DNA of 64,000 nucleotides from Colletes latitarsis (taxonomy: Eukaryota; Arthropoda; Insecta; Hymenoptera; Colletidae), in contig NC_135144.1 of NCBI RefSeq assembly GCF_051014445.1, forward strand, positions 4,154,001 through 4,218,000, written 5' to 3'. Within the stretch, counting starts at the first letter, position 1; each line of letters opens with the position of its first letter. Positions 46,430-58,184 of this stretch are shown here, piece by piece. A program made the position numbers and the translations under genes. The notes beneath the pieces were generated by a model. The model was not told the DNA's origin. It saw only the letters and a list, made by a program, of their open reading frames with translations, and did no database searches.

Positions 46430-47808
46430 CAGGGTATTCGGCCATCCCTGGGAAAAATTTTAATGGGAGATTTTAGAGGACAAAATAAGACGAAAATCAA
46501 GGTTACTAATGTAGGATTTAACGGAGAGAATATATTTGAGGAACAAATATACAAAGAATATAATTTTAATAAACGAATTAGGAACACACAAATTAGTAAT
46601 TAACAATTAACAACACAAATTCAAATCACATTAATTGGCAACACAACTTATAATCACGTCTCTCTTTCACAATCACTCGTTTCCAACTTCTCGTTTTCTC
46701 GCTGTCCCTGGTTACCCATTCCTTTTCGAACAAAACACTCCCAAACCTTTTGCACATAAATTAACATTTAACAAAACTACAGCGTGGCACAAATATTCAA
46801 TACAAATCTCCTACACTAATTTGTTGATTGAGGCTTTGTTGAAAAGTTATAGAAACATTTTCAACCACACACTATATTTTCGATAAAGAATTTTTTTCTC
46901 TTAAGTACGTAGGATTTCGGAGGTATTTGTATTCATCAAAAATGATTGTAATTGACCTCCGTAACCAAAAATAATTTTTTTCAGAATAATTTGACACTTT
47001 TTAATTTTGTCAAAAAATTTGTCCACATTCCTGAATTTTTTTCTCGGAAGTGCGAAGGATTTCGAAGGTATGTGTATTCACCAAATATGATTGTAATTGA
47101 CCGAGCAACTGAAAATAATTTTTTTAGAACGATTTGAAATTTTTTTTTTCGCCGAAAAATTTCAATACCTACCCCTTGTCAATTTTTCTTAAAAATTCGT
47201 TTTTCATTTTTAATAATTTTGTTAGTACTTTTTTGTAGGTATCTAGGAGCTCTACTTCCAGACTAAATTTCAATGAAATCCCTTGACTATTCTAGGAGCT
47301 ATGGTCGTTTGAAAATTCGACCATTTTTATGGGAGTTTTTGCACTTTAAGGGTTTAAGGAATAACTTTTCGAATAGTTTTGGAATTTCTACATATTCTTC
47401 GCCAAAATACACGTCGATTGCATTTTGAAACATTAAAATCGTTCAATTCATTTACAAGTTATAATGTTTTAAACATACGTATGAAATTTCAGGGAAACAT
47501 ATGAATGGTGTGATCAGACATTGTATTTTCGATTAGGAATTTTTTTCTCGAAAGTGCGTAGGATTTCGGTGGTGTGTGTTTTCACCAAAAATGATTGTAA
47601 TTGACCCCCGTAAACAAAAATAATTTTTTTCAGAATGATTTGACACTTTTTAATTTCGCCGAAAAATTTTCCGGTCGGTATAGAACTTCAAACGTTAAAA
47701 ACATTTTTACGAAGCCTCAATCGACAAATTGATATTCTTGATTTTTGTCTTATTTTGGCCTCTAGAATTTCCCATTAAAATTTTTCCCAGGAGTGGCCGA
47801 ACACCCTG
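46430..47808 (-). mobile_element. CAGGGTG-family TIR element, long form, split by a solo LTR
   Basis: Ends CAGGGTATTCGGCCATCCC and GAGTGGCCGAACACCCTG; TA precedes it and TT follows it. Removing the inserted 306 bp LTR (46510-46815) leaves about 1.07 kb with several ~140 bp units and the long module. The recurrent MGTYKK frame of other copies is broken here: the TAC-CCA phrase near the start reads differently at about 47238-47252. Confidence 0.85.
46510..46815. mobile_element. Solo LTR (306 bp) with 4 bp target duplication
   Basis: Starts TGTAGGATTT and ends ATCTCCTACA, so the termini are TG...CA with a 7 bp perfect inverted repeat (TGTAGGA/TCCTACA). CTAA is duplicated at 46506-46509 and 46816-46819. 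The host sequence TTACTAATTTGTTG is restored on removal, as expected from other copies of the host element. A 4 bp duplication with TG...CA ends fits the Ty3/gypsy type. No internal retroelement sequence is left. An AATAAA occurs on the plus strand near 46568. Confidence 0.85.
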
Positions 47809-49828
47809 TTTAATGAAAAAGTATGGAAGGTGAAATACAAATTAGGGAAAACTCGACGGTCACAGATAACATCGAGAGTTCAAAGAAATTTTTGAAATGT
47901 CCAGTCGACGAGAACGACCAAAGAACACGTCATATTCCGCCACTTTTTCTACGGTATGCATGATATCGTAACATTAGTAACTTCCAATAAAATTCTTTGT
48001 TAAGTAACCTTGTTATTACAGAGGTGACGGTTGTTTTGACACCTTAAAAAAGAATAGAATTTTGCGTAACAAAGAACGGAACATTGCACGAGTCGGTGCT
48101 CGAATAGGATTGGCTAAGAGGTAGTCATAAAATCGACAACGTCGGCGCTGCAATTAGTTACCTCTCAGAGCTCAACCTGGAATAATCCTAGTATAAAGCA
48201 CGCATTGCGCCGAAGCAGAGCGCTCGAGAATTTGTGACGCATGAGTAATATCTTATGTATATGCCAGCTGGAAAGATGTTGTAATGTTGAATTAAAAAAC
48301 GTTTCGTCTTACCATTGATCCACTTAAAATATTAAAAAACATTATATTTTCGCAAATTTATATTACATTTATATTATAGTAAATTATATCGCTGAACCGT
48401 AACCATATCTAAACGATGATTATTGCATTCTATTTTTTCATAAAATACTGAAATATATTTTAACCGGTCGCTCAAAGTCACCAAGCAGCTAAACCCACGA
48501 TAATTTTCCAGTGTCTCCTTTCATTACTCGAGTTTTTGAATAAATCTACAAACAGATGGTCCCCAGTTTCTGTAAGGAAACATAACCTATCACGACATAA
48601 TAATTACAGTCGTATAAGTTACGGTAACGACTCCTAAAATTTAATGAAGCTCGGTAGAATGTTTCCGAAATTTATGTTCCTGGAAACATTCCAATTCTTG
48701 TCTAATGCCAGCGATGGCTGAAGTATTCGTCTTCCAATGCTGTTTTATGGAATCGAATTTTGTTTCGCCCAGTTGCTGTGCAAAAGAAAGAATAGGCGCT
48801 GAGAGTAACAAGAAGTGGATGAGAAAGTTTCTGAAGTTCGATTCAAAGAGCCCGCAAGGAGTTTGAAACGAACGCTTTGAAAATCTGCTGTGAAAACACT
48901 CGAACTATGACCGAGTGTCAAACTTAACGAGGAATTCAACCGGGGCTGTGAAACAGTTTGGTGCTCGATAAAATTAGAAAATAAAAATCTGGAAAGAAAT
49001 GATTACAAACATCGATGAAACTAGTTTCTACTGCTTGATCGTTGTGTATACATATGAAAGTTGAACAATAAAACATTGATTGACACTTTGATTGCCACCT
49101 CACTCGTACATGAGTGATAGAACTTTTTACTTTGGAACTAAAACAATTAACTCTCAAGTTGAAATGTTAAAGGAAATAAATTTGAATAAGATTCATGAAT
49201 TTTAGCAAGATTATGAAAATAAGTACTAAGACAAATTTTAACACTGAACCTACCGACACTTCATGTATATCCATTCCTACCATGACCGGTTAAATGACTA
49301 GTTTCTTTTTCTCTTTTACGAGATAACGTACTTCTAATTTTTGTATTATATGTACATTTGTGTTTTGAAGTTTATTCATAAGATATTTTTCTCTTTTATG
49401 TTGCGTGTTTTTTCTTAAAATATGCATTTTATAAATCTGAACAAAAATATTGAATAATTTTACTCTAAATATGTATACTTAGTGCTTTAACTTCATAGAG
49501 AAAATTTACAAACTACATAGAAATTTGTTAGTTTTCATCGAATAGAAGATAAAACGCCCTTGAAAACGAATTTTGTTTCAAGTCGATATCGTAGTTAATT
49601 CCGAAGAAAACAATTATTTACAAAAAAATGCTGGTCAGTAATTTTGCAAACATTTTGTATACAATTTTAAATTCAATTTCAATTAAATAATCAATTTGCA
49701 ATCCAGTTTTATCCCACATCAGTCATATAATCAAAAGGGATTGCTTCTTGGGCGCATAATGCCAAAGCAAATTTCAAAATAAACGTAGAAGATAGCATAA
49801 ATAATAATAGTTGAGTAAAATGAAACTC
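47809..49828. other. Unannotated stretch with a short dispersed phrase
   Basis: AT-rich. About 47930-48000 shares AGTAACTTCCAATAAAATTC and neighbouring bases with 57735-57805. The frames at 48745-48939 and 48936-49157 (minus) show no motif. A diverged relative of the 46 bp unit listed next lies near 49579. Confidence 0.45.
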
Positions 49829-49919
49829 GTTTCATGTCGATAGCGAAATTAGTTACGGAGATATAATGATTTTTGTTTCATGTCGATAGTGTGACTAGTT
49901 CCGGAGATATAAGGGTTCG
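49829..49919 (+). repeat. 46 bp tandem repeat, two units
   Basis: GTTTCATGTCGATAGCGAAA at 49829 and GTTTCATGTCGATAGTGTGA at 49875, each continuing TTAGTTACGGAGATATAA / CTAGTTCCGGAGATATAA. A more diverged third unit lies near 49579 (GTTTCAAGTCGATATCGTAG). Confidence 0.65.
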
Positions 49920-51324
49920 AAGTGTTTGTTTACTTTTCATTATTAACGTCGCAAGGTCATTGGTCGCACGAGTAAATAGTAAACAATACATTGTAAATTC
50001 TTAGAAATACTACGACCTCCAGGTCATGACTGTAGCGGCTCACGCGCGAGAGAGTGGTTCGATGCGTTAGACGGAGATAGAGGAAATTAAAAAATTGCAT
50101 CTTCATTTAAATTAAGATATTTCTGAAATGAAAAGTCGAATCGACATAAACCAAAAGTCGTTTTAAAGAGGGGTCCTTGTTATTTCTAACAATGGCTCAA
50201 TTATGAAACAAAACACTAATAGTTTCAGACCTGTACGTATGTAAATTTGAACTATTTTTAATACGCGTTGTTAGACTGTTCTAAGAGAGTGGAAACTGAA
50301 AGTTCTCTCAAATTTTGTTAAATGTTTATCAAAAAATATAACTCGTTCAATCGGTCGTGGTAGGCAAGACAGACTATATGTATATTTATCTCAGAAAACA
50401 AACAATAAGAATAGTAGTGAAGTTTGAAAAATTCATTGCACGTATACTATAAGAAAAATCGTAAAGTTAAATGGCACTAAAATAATATTGTGTGTTAGAA
50501 ATTCTAAACGAAATTTTAAAAACGGTCATTTCACCGATCATAGTAGTGTTAAGTTTCGTTCTTGTAGCAAATTTTACGGCTTTGGTGCGGCAGTTAACGT
50601 GTTAAGTGAATTTAAAGACTTATACTACCCTTGTGGTAAAACAGCTTCTCGGAATTGAACTACTTTATGCAAGTCTTCGTAATGTTTCATGGAAACTGTT
50701 GATTTTACTAAAGATGGTGTATTTAGTTAATACTTATTTCGTTAACAACTTGAAAATGTGAAGAAGTAAGATCATAAACAAAAAGCAAGCACGGGTAAGA
50801 TTCATTGAAGTCAGGCAGCACTAAATTAAAAATTACGAGAAGATAAAACAAAGAACGGAAACATTTAGTTCCGACGTGGATAAATTTAATGAATGCGAAA
50901 CGGAACAAAGTCAGGAGATGAAATTACCCTAAAGGGAAACGGCTGAACATGATGGTCGATAATAATTGTCTGGTTAACTGACGCTGTTAAGAGCGAATTC
51001 ATTACAAAACCAATTTCATCAGCATCATTTTACCATTTTATATAACGTCTGGCATCGCTCTTCTCTTCTATTGAATAAATTAATTACAGTAATACTTAAT
51101 TATTTTCGGGAAAACATCATATGTATATCATTTCATTAAAATTAAATAATATTCATAAAAGGAAATAATATTGTTTTCGATATCAAATCCTATTTAAAAG
51201 CCATGAATTTGAATTTGTTAAGCTTTTATTATTGTGAATTAAAAACATCCACGTTTTACGTCAGAAAATCTGAAAAAACTACGTTCATAATTCTTTTAAT
51301 CTCGAATTCATTTTTCTTGTTGTA
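49920..51324. other. Unannotated stretch, no gene recognised
   Basis: AT-rich DNA. A short CG-rich phrase (GCGGCTCACGCGCGAGAG) near 50036 stands alone. No gene or repeat supported. Confidence 0.5.
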
Positions 51325-52103
51325 CAGTGTGTTTGGCCACCCCTGGGAAAAATTGTAATGGGAGATTCTAAAAACCAAAATAAGACAAAAATCAAGAATA
51401 TTAATTTCTTGATTGGGGCTTCGTTAAAAAGTTATTAAAAAATTAAAGTGAAAAATTTCAAATCGTTCTGAAAACATTATTTTTGGCTGTAGAAGTCAAT
51501 TACAATCATTTTTGGTGAACACACATACCCCTGAATTCGTACTCAGTTTCGAGAAAAAAATTCGGGTAAGTACTGAAATTTTTCCTACAATAGTGAATTG
51601 ATTTGATTGAAATTTTTTTCTGAAGTGGTGTTCGTTAATTTATTAAAAATGAAAAACGAATTTTGAAGAAAAATCAGAAGGGGTTAGGTGCCTAAATTTT
51701 GCGGCGAAAAAAAACATTTTTTAATCATTTTGAAAAAATTATTTTCAGTTGCGGGGGTCAATTACAATCATTTTTGGTGAATACACAAATCCACAAAATC
51801 CTATGCATTTTCGAGAAAAAATTCAGAAAGGTGAACAAATTTTTCGACAAAAATGAAAAGTCTCAAATTGTTCTAGAAAAATTATTTTCGGTTGCGGGGG
51901 TCATTTACAATCATTTTTGGTGAACAGTCCTACCTCCGAAATCCTGCCTACTTTCTAGAAAAAAATTCAGTACAGCCGGAACATTAACGTTAATTACTTT
52001 TGAACGAAGCCTCCATCAACAAATTAGTATTCTCGATTTTTGTCGTATTTTGGCCTCTAGAATCTTTCATTAAAATTTTTCCCAGGAGTGGCCAAACACC
52101 CTG
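51325..52103 (+). mobile_element. CAGGGTG-family TIR element with three units
   Basis: A 779 bp copy from CAGTGTGTTTGGCCACCCCT to GAGTGGCCAAACACCCTG, TA on both sides. It has three ~140 bp units and only a short relic of the long module at about 51590-51690 (CTACAATAGTGAATTGATTT, then GAAAAACGAATTTTGAAG), which suggests internal deletion from a long form. Confidence 0.87.
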
Positions 52104-52259
52104 TATCTACCATGATAATTTTAGTTCAACTTTTCAGTAAGACATGATTTGAAGCTCGTTTTTATACTTCTCTGCTTTATTTAACCCCAAAGAGTTATAA
52201 ACATGAGCAACAAATTTTTATTAAGCCATTACTTAACGTTTTTCTTACTTTATCGTGTC

Positions 52260-52720
52260 AAGAATGATTTAGGAACGATCATTTTATTTCGCGCTTATGT
52301 CGAATTGTTTTCGGCGCTTCCGCGATAAAATTTCATGGCGTTCTGACGGTGTTAGTCGAATTGACGGGAAAATTCAGTCAGTTAGCTGCGCAAACAACTT
52401 AAAGTGGAAGTACTCTTATCAGAACATCAGTCGGCTGCACTCCGCGAAATTGATTTCGCCAGTTAAACAGCATTACCGTTGCTCGTCAGCGTTTCCGGGC
52501 GAACAGCTCGGTATCGCTAATTCTCATCGGACTTCCCAGGGTGGAGTGTTAAATCTTTTCTTCGAACGAATTCCCGCCTCTGGCGCGGCTCGTTCGTCAT
52601 GAACGCAACTGAATTTAATAGACTCGTCACGTAGTTTCGAACGAGTCGAGGCGACACGCAATCCCGATAATTGGTACGTTGATAAACGAACTTGACGCGC
52701 ACGCGTGGCTCGCTAATTAA
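52260..52720. other. Moderately GC-rich island, no gene recognised
   Basis: Richer in CpG than its flanks. The plus frame at 52297-52602 (starting MSNCFRRFRDKISWRSDGVS) has no recognisable domain and is overlapped by a minus frame at 52517-52702. Possibly a small regulatory island or exon; nothing decides this. Confidence 0.35.
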
Positions 52721-54296
52721 TAATTTATATTTCTCGTTGTGTACGCGACGAAGAAAGTGTCATCGAAACAAGAAAGGTATGATGACTTTATTAATTTTAG
52801 CAGGATTAACAGATACTAGATTTTTTCATTTTGTGTAATTCTACGTGGAACAGAGATGTTCTTATTTAAAAATAAAAATAGTTTAGCAGGTTAGTTATTT
52901 TTTTCAATTTTTATTATATGGTTTTAATTTCTTTTTAATGAGTTCTGTTTTATCTCCAAAATAAGAGATCGATTGGCAGAACTTAAAAGAATATTTCCTG
53001 GTTTTGAAGTAAAATAAAAATGTTTTCCTAACCGATTTCAGTGACTTTATGTTTTGACACAATATTAATATAGTTTGTTTTGCAAATGGAACAATCTATA
53101 AATTCCCGCAGAATTTTAAAGGCTATTAAATAATTGATTAAACTTAACCTATAATACGAGGATTATGTCGTGCAATAATTCAAAGTAGTTCGTACGTTTT
53201 CTAACATCAAAAATAGAAAATAGTCGGTGCAGGAAAAAGTTGAATGGTATGAGATAATCTATCTTCCGATAACATAGTTTTCTTCATAGGTATAAATATA
53301 TAATTGTATTTTTGTTCTTATATGTCAATTCTTCTCGTTACCTTGCGTATAAAAGTATTATCGGGTGCTTGAAACTTGGATATTTCAAGGGATACTTTAC
53401 ATTTGTTAATAAGGTGTATGTTTTATTCAAAAAGAATACGCTTTATTCAAGATTCCAACAACGCATGGCGAGCATTATCTAAACCATTTATTTACGACCT
53501 CCTTCGTCTGAAATGTCTCATTCGGTATGCAGTTTTCGGAACATCGTTTCTTGATACTTTTAGAATTATTAAAATTTATATGTCGACCACGGTGTTTGAG
53601 AAGGTGTGCTACGAGATTAAGAACAAACATATTCTTTGCACTTATCAAGAACGAATTTATATAATTCTATTTCAATTTTAATTCTGTGAATTTTTCACCT
53701 GTTAATCGTCGGAATGAAAGAATCCGACAAGAACGTGGACTTCCGATTCTATCTTGTATGATCCGATCGTTCGGAATATTTGGTTTTCAGTGTTAATAAG
53801 CAACTTTATATTAATTTTGTCGAATACTTATGACTTTTGCATTATTTTTTAGTTTCTTCGAAGAGAAATGGAACGTCAAGGTTTTTAATATAAACATTAG
53901 AAAAAAACGAAAGAGGAGGAATATACTATATTTCACTGTCAATGTGATAGCATAGCTCAATTTGTTGTCTTTTGAATATCTTTCAAAAAATAAAAGTTGC
54001 CTCCATTTTTTATAATGGATTGCTACATATTTTTTTATATCGTGTAAAAGCGTACATTAAGACGAGTTCAGTCATGTAGTGTATTATGGCCTTGAGAATT
54101 ACACAAGGTCAGAAATGACAAAAATATATCTAACATTTCGTAATATTGTATTTACTAGTATGTTGTAGTGATAAGACTACGTATCGTATTCAATGTGATT
54201 TCCATTAGCAAGAATGCATTTCTGAGTTTTATTGACCACACTCCTGATAGTTTTCGTCACTAATGCACTAGATATGAAAACATATACAGGGTGTTC
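52721..54296. other. Unannotated stretch, no gene recognised
   Basis: AT-rich. The 101-codon plus frame at 53376-53681 shows no known motif and its composition is like its surroundings. Confidence 0.5.
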
Positions 54297-55712
54297 GGCC
54301 ACCCCTGGAAAATATTGCAATGGGAGATTCTAGAGGTCAAAATAGGATCAAGAATACTAATTTGTTGATGGAGGCTTTGTTAAAAAGTTATGAACGTTTA
54401 AAGGTCCCTCCGTACTGAATATTTCTCTCGAAAATACGCAGGATTTCAGGGCTATGTCTATTCACCAAAAATGAATGTAATTGACCCCTGCAACCGAAAA
54501 TAATTTTTTTAAGTTGATTTGAAAAACTTTTTTTTCGTCCATAAATTTTAGCACCTACTGTCGATTTTTCTCAAAAATTCGTTTTTCATTATTAATAATT
54601 TTGTTTGTTGCTCGACAAAAGAGTTCTTTAATACGTTTTTGTAGGTGCCCATGAATTCTACTCCAGAAAATAGTTTGATTGATATACAGGGTGTCCGGCC
54701 ACCCCTGGGAAAAATTGTAATGGGAGATTCTAGAGGCCAAAATAAGACGAAAATCAATAATATTAATTTCTTGACTGATGCTTCGTTAAAAAGTTATTAA
54801 AAAATTAAGTTAAAAAATTTCAAATCATTCTGAAAAAATTATTTTTGGCTGTAGAGGCTGTAGGGGTCAATTACAATCATTTTTAGTGAATAGACATACC
54901 CCCGAAATCTTGCGCATTTTCGAGACAAAAATTCAGTATGGGTGGAACTTTAAACGTTAATAACTTTTTAACCATGCCTTCATCAACAAATTGGTATTCT
55001 TGATTTTCGTCTTATTTTGGCATCTAGAATCCCCCATTAAAATTTTTCCCAGATGTGGCCGAACACCCTGTATATTCACTGTTGTAGGAGTTTTGGCTGT
55101 TTACAAATTGAACCATTTTTATAGGGTTTTCCTCACTTTACGAGGTTAAAGAACAACTTTTTCAATATTGTTAGAATTTCTACATATCCTCCACTAAAAT
55201 ACGCGTTGTTTGCCGTTTGAAACATAAAAATCCTCTAATTTGTTAAAAAATTATGACATTTTAAAGATTACCATGAAATTTTCAGGAAACATTTCTGGCC
55301 ATAAATTACATTTTCTATTAGGAATTTTTTCCCCGAAAGTGCGTAGAATTTCGAAGGTATATCTATTAACCAAAAATAATTGTAATCGACCCCTACAACC
55401 GAAAATAATTTTTGTAGAACGATTTGAAAAATTTTTTTTTCGCCGAAAAATTTCAGCACCTACCTGAATTTTTTTCTTGATAGCGGGTAGGATTTCGGGG
55501 GTATGTGTATTCACCAAAAATGATTGTAATTGACCCCCGCAATCAAAAATCATTTTTTCGGAGTGATTTGAAATTTTTTGATTCAATTTTTTAGTCACTT
55601 ACTAACTTACTCACAAAGCATCAGTCAAGAAATTGATATTCTTGATTTTCGTTTTATTTTGATTTCTAGAATCTCCCATTACAATTTTTCACAGGGGTGG
55701 TCAAACACCTTG
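54297..55712 (-). mobile_element. CAGGGTG-family TIR element, long form, hosting a nested copy
   Basis: Outer copy from CAGGGTGTTCGGCCACCCCT to GGGTGGTCAAACACCTTG with TA on both sides. Without the inner element (54687-55070) it would be about 1.03 kb and carries several ~140 bp units and the long module. The inner copy entered at a TA within the module, just upstream of the recurrent MGTYKK frame on the minus strand. Confidence 0.9.
54687..55070 (+). mobile_element. CAGGGTG-family TIR element, short form, nested
   Basis: A 384 bp copy with excellent ends (CAGGGTGTCCGGCCACCCCT, GTGGCCGAACACCCTG) and one internal unit, inserted in the opposite orientation in the outer copy. TA is present at 54685-54686 and 55071-55072. 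Aligning the joined flanks with the uninterrupted paralogue at about 14985-15002 shows that exactly one TA is extra. Confidence 0.92.
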
Positions 55713-57099
55713 TATAGCATTTCATTTAAAAAAATGAAGGTAATCTTTATTACATTGAAAAATATATATGCTGTTACATTGTCAATAAAATATACTAGAA
55801 TTCCCTTCTCTTCCACTTTCTTCTAATGTTTACCGTTTACGAAATAAACGTTGGTACAAGTTATCGCGAACATTCTGTATACAGAGCAAACTATGCTTAT
55901 TTTTATATTCGATACTTTTGGTTAAAAATATACGCGTAGCAAGAGGGGAGACGAATAAATGTCTCTATAATATATAGAATCGATGTACTGAATATTTTAA
56001 ACAAACGAAAATTACTAAGCATGACCCATTTTCTCAGAAGTTCCCTTTAATGATCATCACACGCTTAGGTCACTGGCTGTTGGCTTTTTTTTTATTACTC
56101 TCGATGTATCCCATTTGCTTTCTTCGTTGGGCGATTCACGCGACGTTAAGCTTCAGATCGAGATAAAAAAAGGTCGATTCCAGGAACAAATTCGCTACCA
56201 TTCCTCGTTAAAACGTTTCCAGCGGCTGTCTGAATGATTTAACAGAGGACTACTCTGCTGTCCTACGCTGTAAGGCGTATTTTAATTTACTACGTAGTTT
56301 CCAATGTACGTGTGTGCCCTGGGACAACTTGGGCTATGTATGACATGTCTCCACAACGAAAGAAACGTATTATAATCATAAAGATCACAGAAGCATTAAC
56401 AAAATTGGAAATGTAGGAAAGATTAAAAAAGAACAAACGCGACTGGAAAGCAAAATCTAGAGAACTAGCACTTGTGATTCATGACTGTATTATAGTCTTA
56501 CTTTTTGTATTATTTGTATTAAAAAGAAGAAATTAGTTCTCTTGCTCTGTCTTGAATATTATTATCATTACGATGGTAGGAAAAAGTAAGAACGACATAA
56601 GAATTATACATACGTTTAACGCGTAAACATTTACTCGTTCATCAATATTATTCGACTAAATCTATTCACTTGCAGACTTGTTGGTCACGCTCGAGCCTCG
56701 CCCCTCGACGCTTGCCCAAACGACCCTTGTGCGTCGTTAGATTACACCCTAACGGAAGCAATCCCCGTTTCGACGATAACAGGCAGGAAATCTAACAGAA
56801 GCTATCGAGAACCACCATGAGCTTTGAATATCTTCTTCTTTTTACATAGAGGAAATCTTCTGTAGATACCATCGACCTCTTGGGGGAGGATCGATGATAG
56901 CGTGGGATTTTCTGAACCTGGATACGTCGTTTCATTGCGATTTAGGCTCGAGGAACGTTAAAACGACGTCCGTTGCGACCAGCGTAGTCAGTAAAATAAA
57001 CCGAATTGGATTTTTGAGTAGGTTGCTTGGAGCTATTCTATTTGACCGCCCCCGGGAGTCGTTATCCTGGTTCTCAAGGAACTCCTTCAAACTGTAACT
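55713..57099. other. Unannotated stretch with a small GC-richer island
   Basis: AT-rich except for about 56690-57090, which is richer in CpG. The plus frame at 56894-57097 has no recognisable motif. No gene is called. Confidence 0.45.
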
Positions 57100-57663
57100 G
57101 ATCCAAAACAAACTATATTTTCACGAATTTTTTTACAGGAAATGTGTCCATTCGATTGAAATGATCTGTTTACCATGTACGAAGCGTTTCCTGAACTTTT
57201 TAAACTAATTTTGTCTTAACGTTTATGTTTACTTATAACGAAGGAAGTGGCGTCATACTACAAAAATCGTTCAAACGAATTTAATGAAATTTGGTACACA
57301 TATTCTCAATAATATTCTGTATTAGTTATGATTTTTTAAATTTCAAAAAGTTCTAAAAATTCTAGCAATTTAAAGAAGCACCTTTCAATGACGTTTCTTT
57401 ATCAATATTTCGAGAACTAATTAAAAAACACAAATGGATACGACTACCCTTACAGAATATTATTGGAAATATGTGTATCAAATTTCATTAAATTCGACTG
57501 AACGGTTTTTAACGCCATTTTCTCGGTTATAAATAAACATGTACATTAGAAAAAAATTGTTTTTAAAAGTTCAAAAAATTATTTATATATGATATACAAG
57601 TCGTTTCGATTGAATGCACACATTTTCTGTACAAAATTCATGAAAATAACGCTCGATTTGGAC
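57100..57663. mobile_element. 564 bp foldback element
   Basis: Arms at about 57100-57362 and 57407-57663 are imperfect complements through their whole length. The best-kept part is GAATTTAATGAAATTTGGTA at about 57275-57294 against the complement near 57475-57495. The outer part is ATCCAAAACAAAC...CACGAATTT against the complement of GTCCAAATCGAGC...CATGAATTT. Divergence between the arms suggests an old copy. No coding content. Confidence 0.7.
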
Positions 57664-57734
57664 CCGCCAAAGTGGTGTAACCCTTTACATGGTAAAATTT
57701 TGTTACCATATATTATGAAAAAGTGTGGAAAATG

Positions 57735-57805
57735 GAATTCTATCATTTATTCTACAGTACGCGTGGTACCTTAACATCAGTAACTTCCAATAAAATTCGT
57801 TGAGG
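57735..57805 (+). repeat. Short dispersed repeat shared with 47930-48000
   Basis: Shares TTTCTACRGTAYGC-like and AACATYAGTAACTTCCAATA phrases with 47930-48000 in the same order. The similarity is patchy, so it is an old dispersed repeat of unknown type. Confidence 0.45.
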
Positions 57806-57868
57806 TTATATTTCTTTTCTTTAGAAAATATTACCTAATGAAGAACATTAAATGGGAAACATTAATAT

Positions 57869-58180
57869 TGTTGCGCCGGGGCGGGGCTTTCTTCCAATAA
57901 CTCATATTGACACAACACAATTAAAATACCACAACGTAACACAACTAATGCAAACTGGGAACTTTATTAACAACAGTGCTTTTCAATACGTCTGTTCGCC
58001 TTGTGATCTGTCGTAATTCTAATCTTCAAAATCGTTGCCGGTTTCTCGGCAACCGGAAGGCTCGGGATCTCGCATCCGCTCGTTTTCGTGTGGCAGCTTC
58101 ACCTCATCGCAAAGCCTCTTCACACCATTGCGACGATGCAATTTCGCGGTATTGCGCGGCATCTTCATACCGTCGCAACA
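57869..58180 (-). mobile_element. Solo LTR (312 bp) with 4 bp target duplication
   Basis: Starts TGTTGCGCCGGGGCGGGGC and ends CATACCGTCGCAACA: TG...CA with a 7 bp perfect inverted terminus (TGTTGCG/CGCAACA). ATAT is duplicated at 57865-57868 and 58181-58184. It is far richer in G+C than its flanks. The minus strand contains an AATAAA (complement of TTTATT near 57961-57968), favouring minus-strand orientation. Its 105-codon plus frame at 57976-58293 crosses the LTR boundary and is not a gene. The unrelated LTR at 46510-46815 has different termini, so two families are present. Confidence 0.87.
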
Positions 58181-58184
58181 ATAT

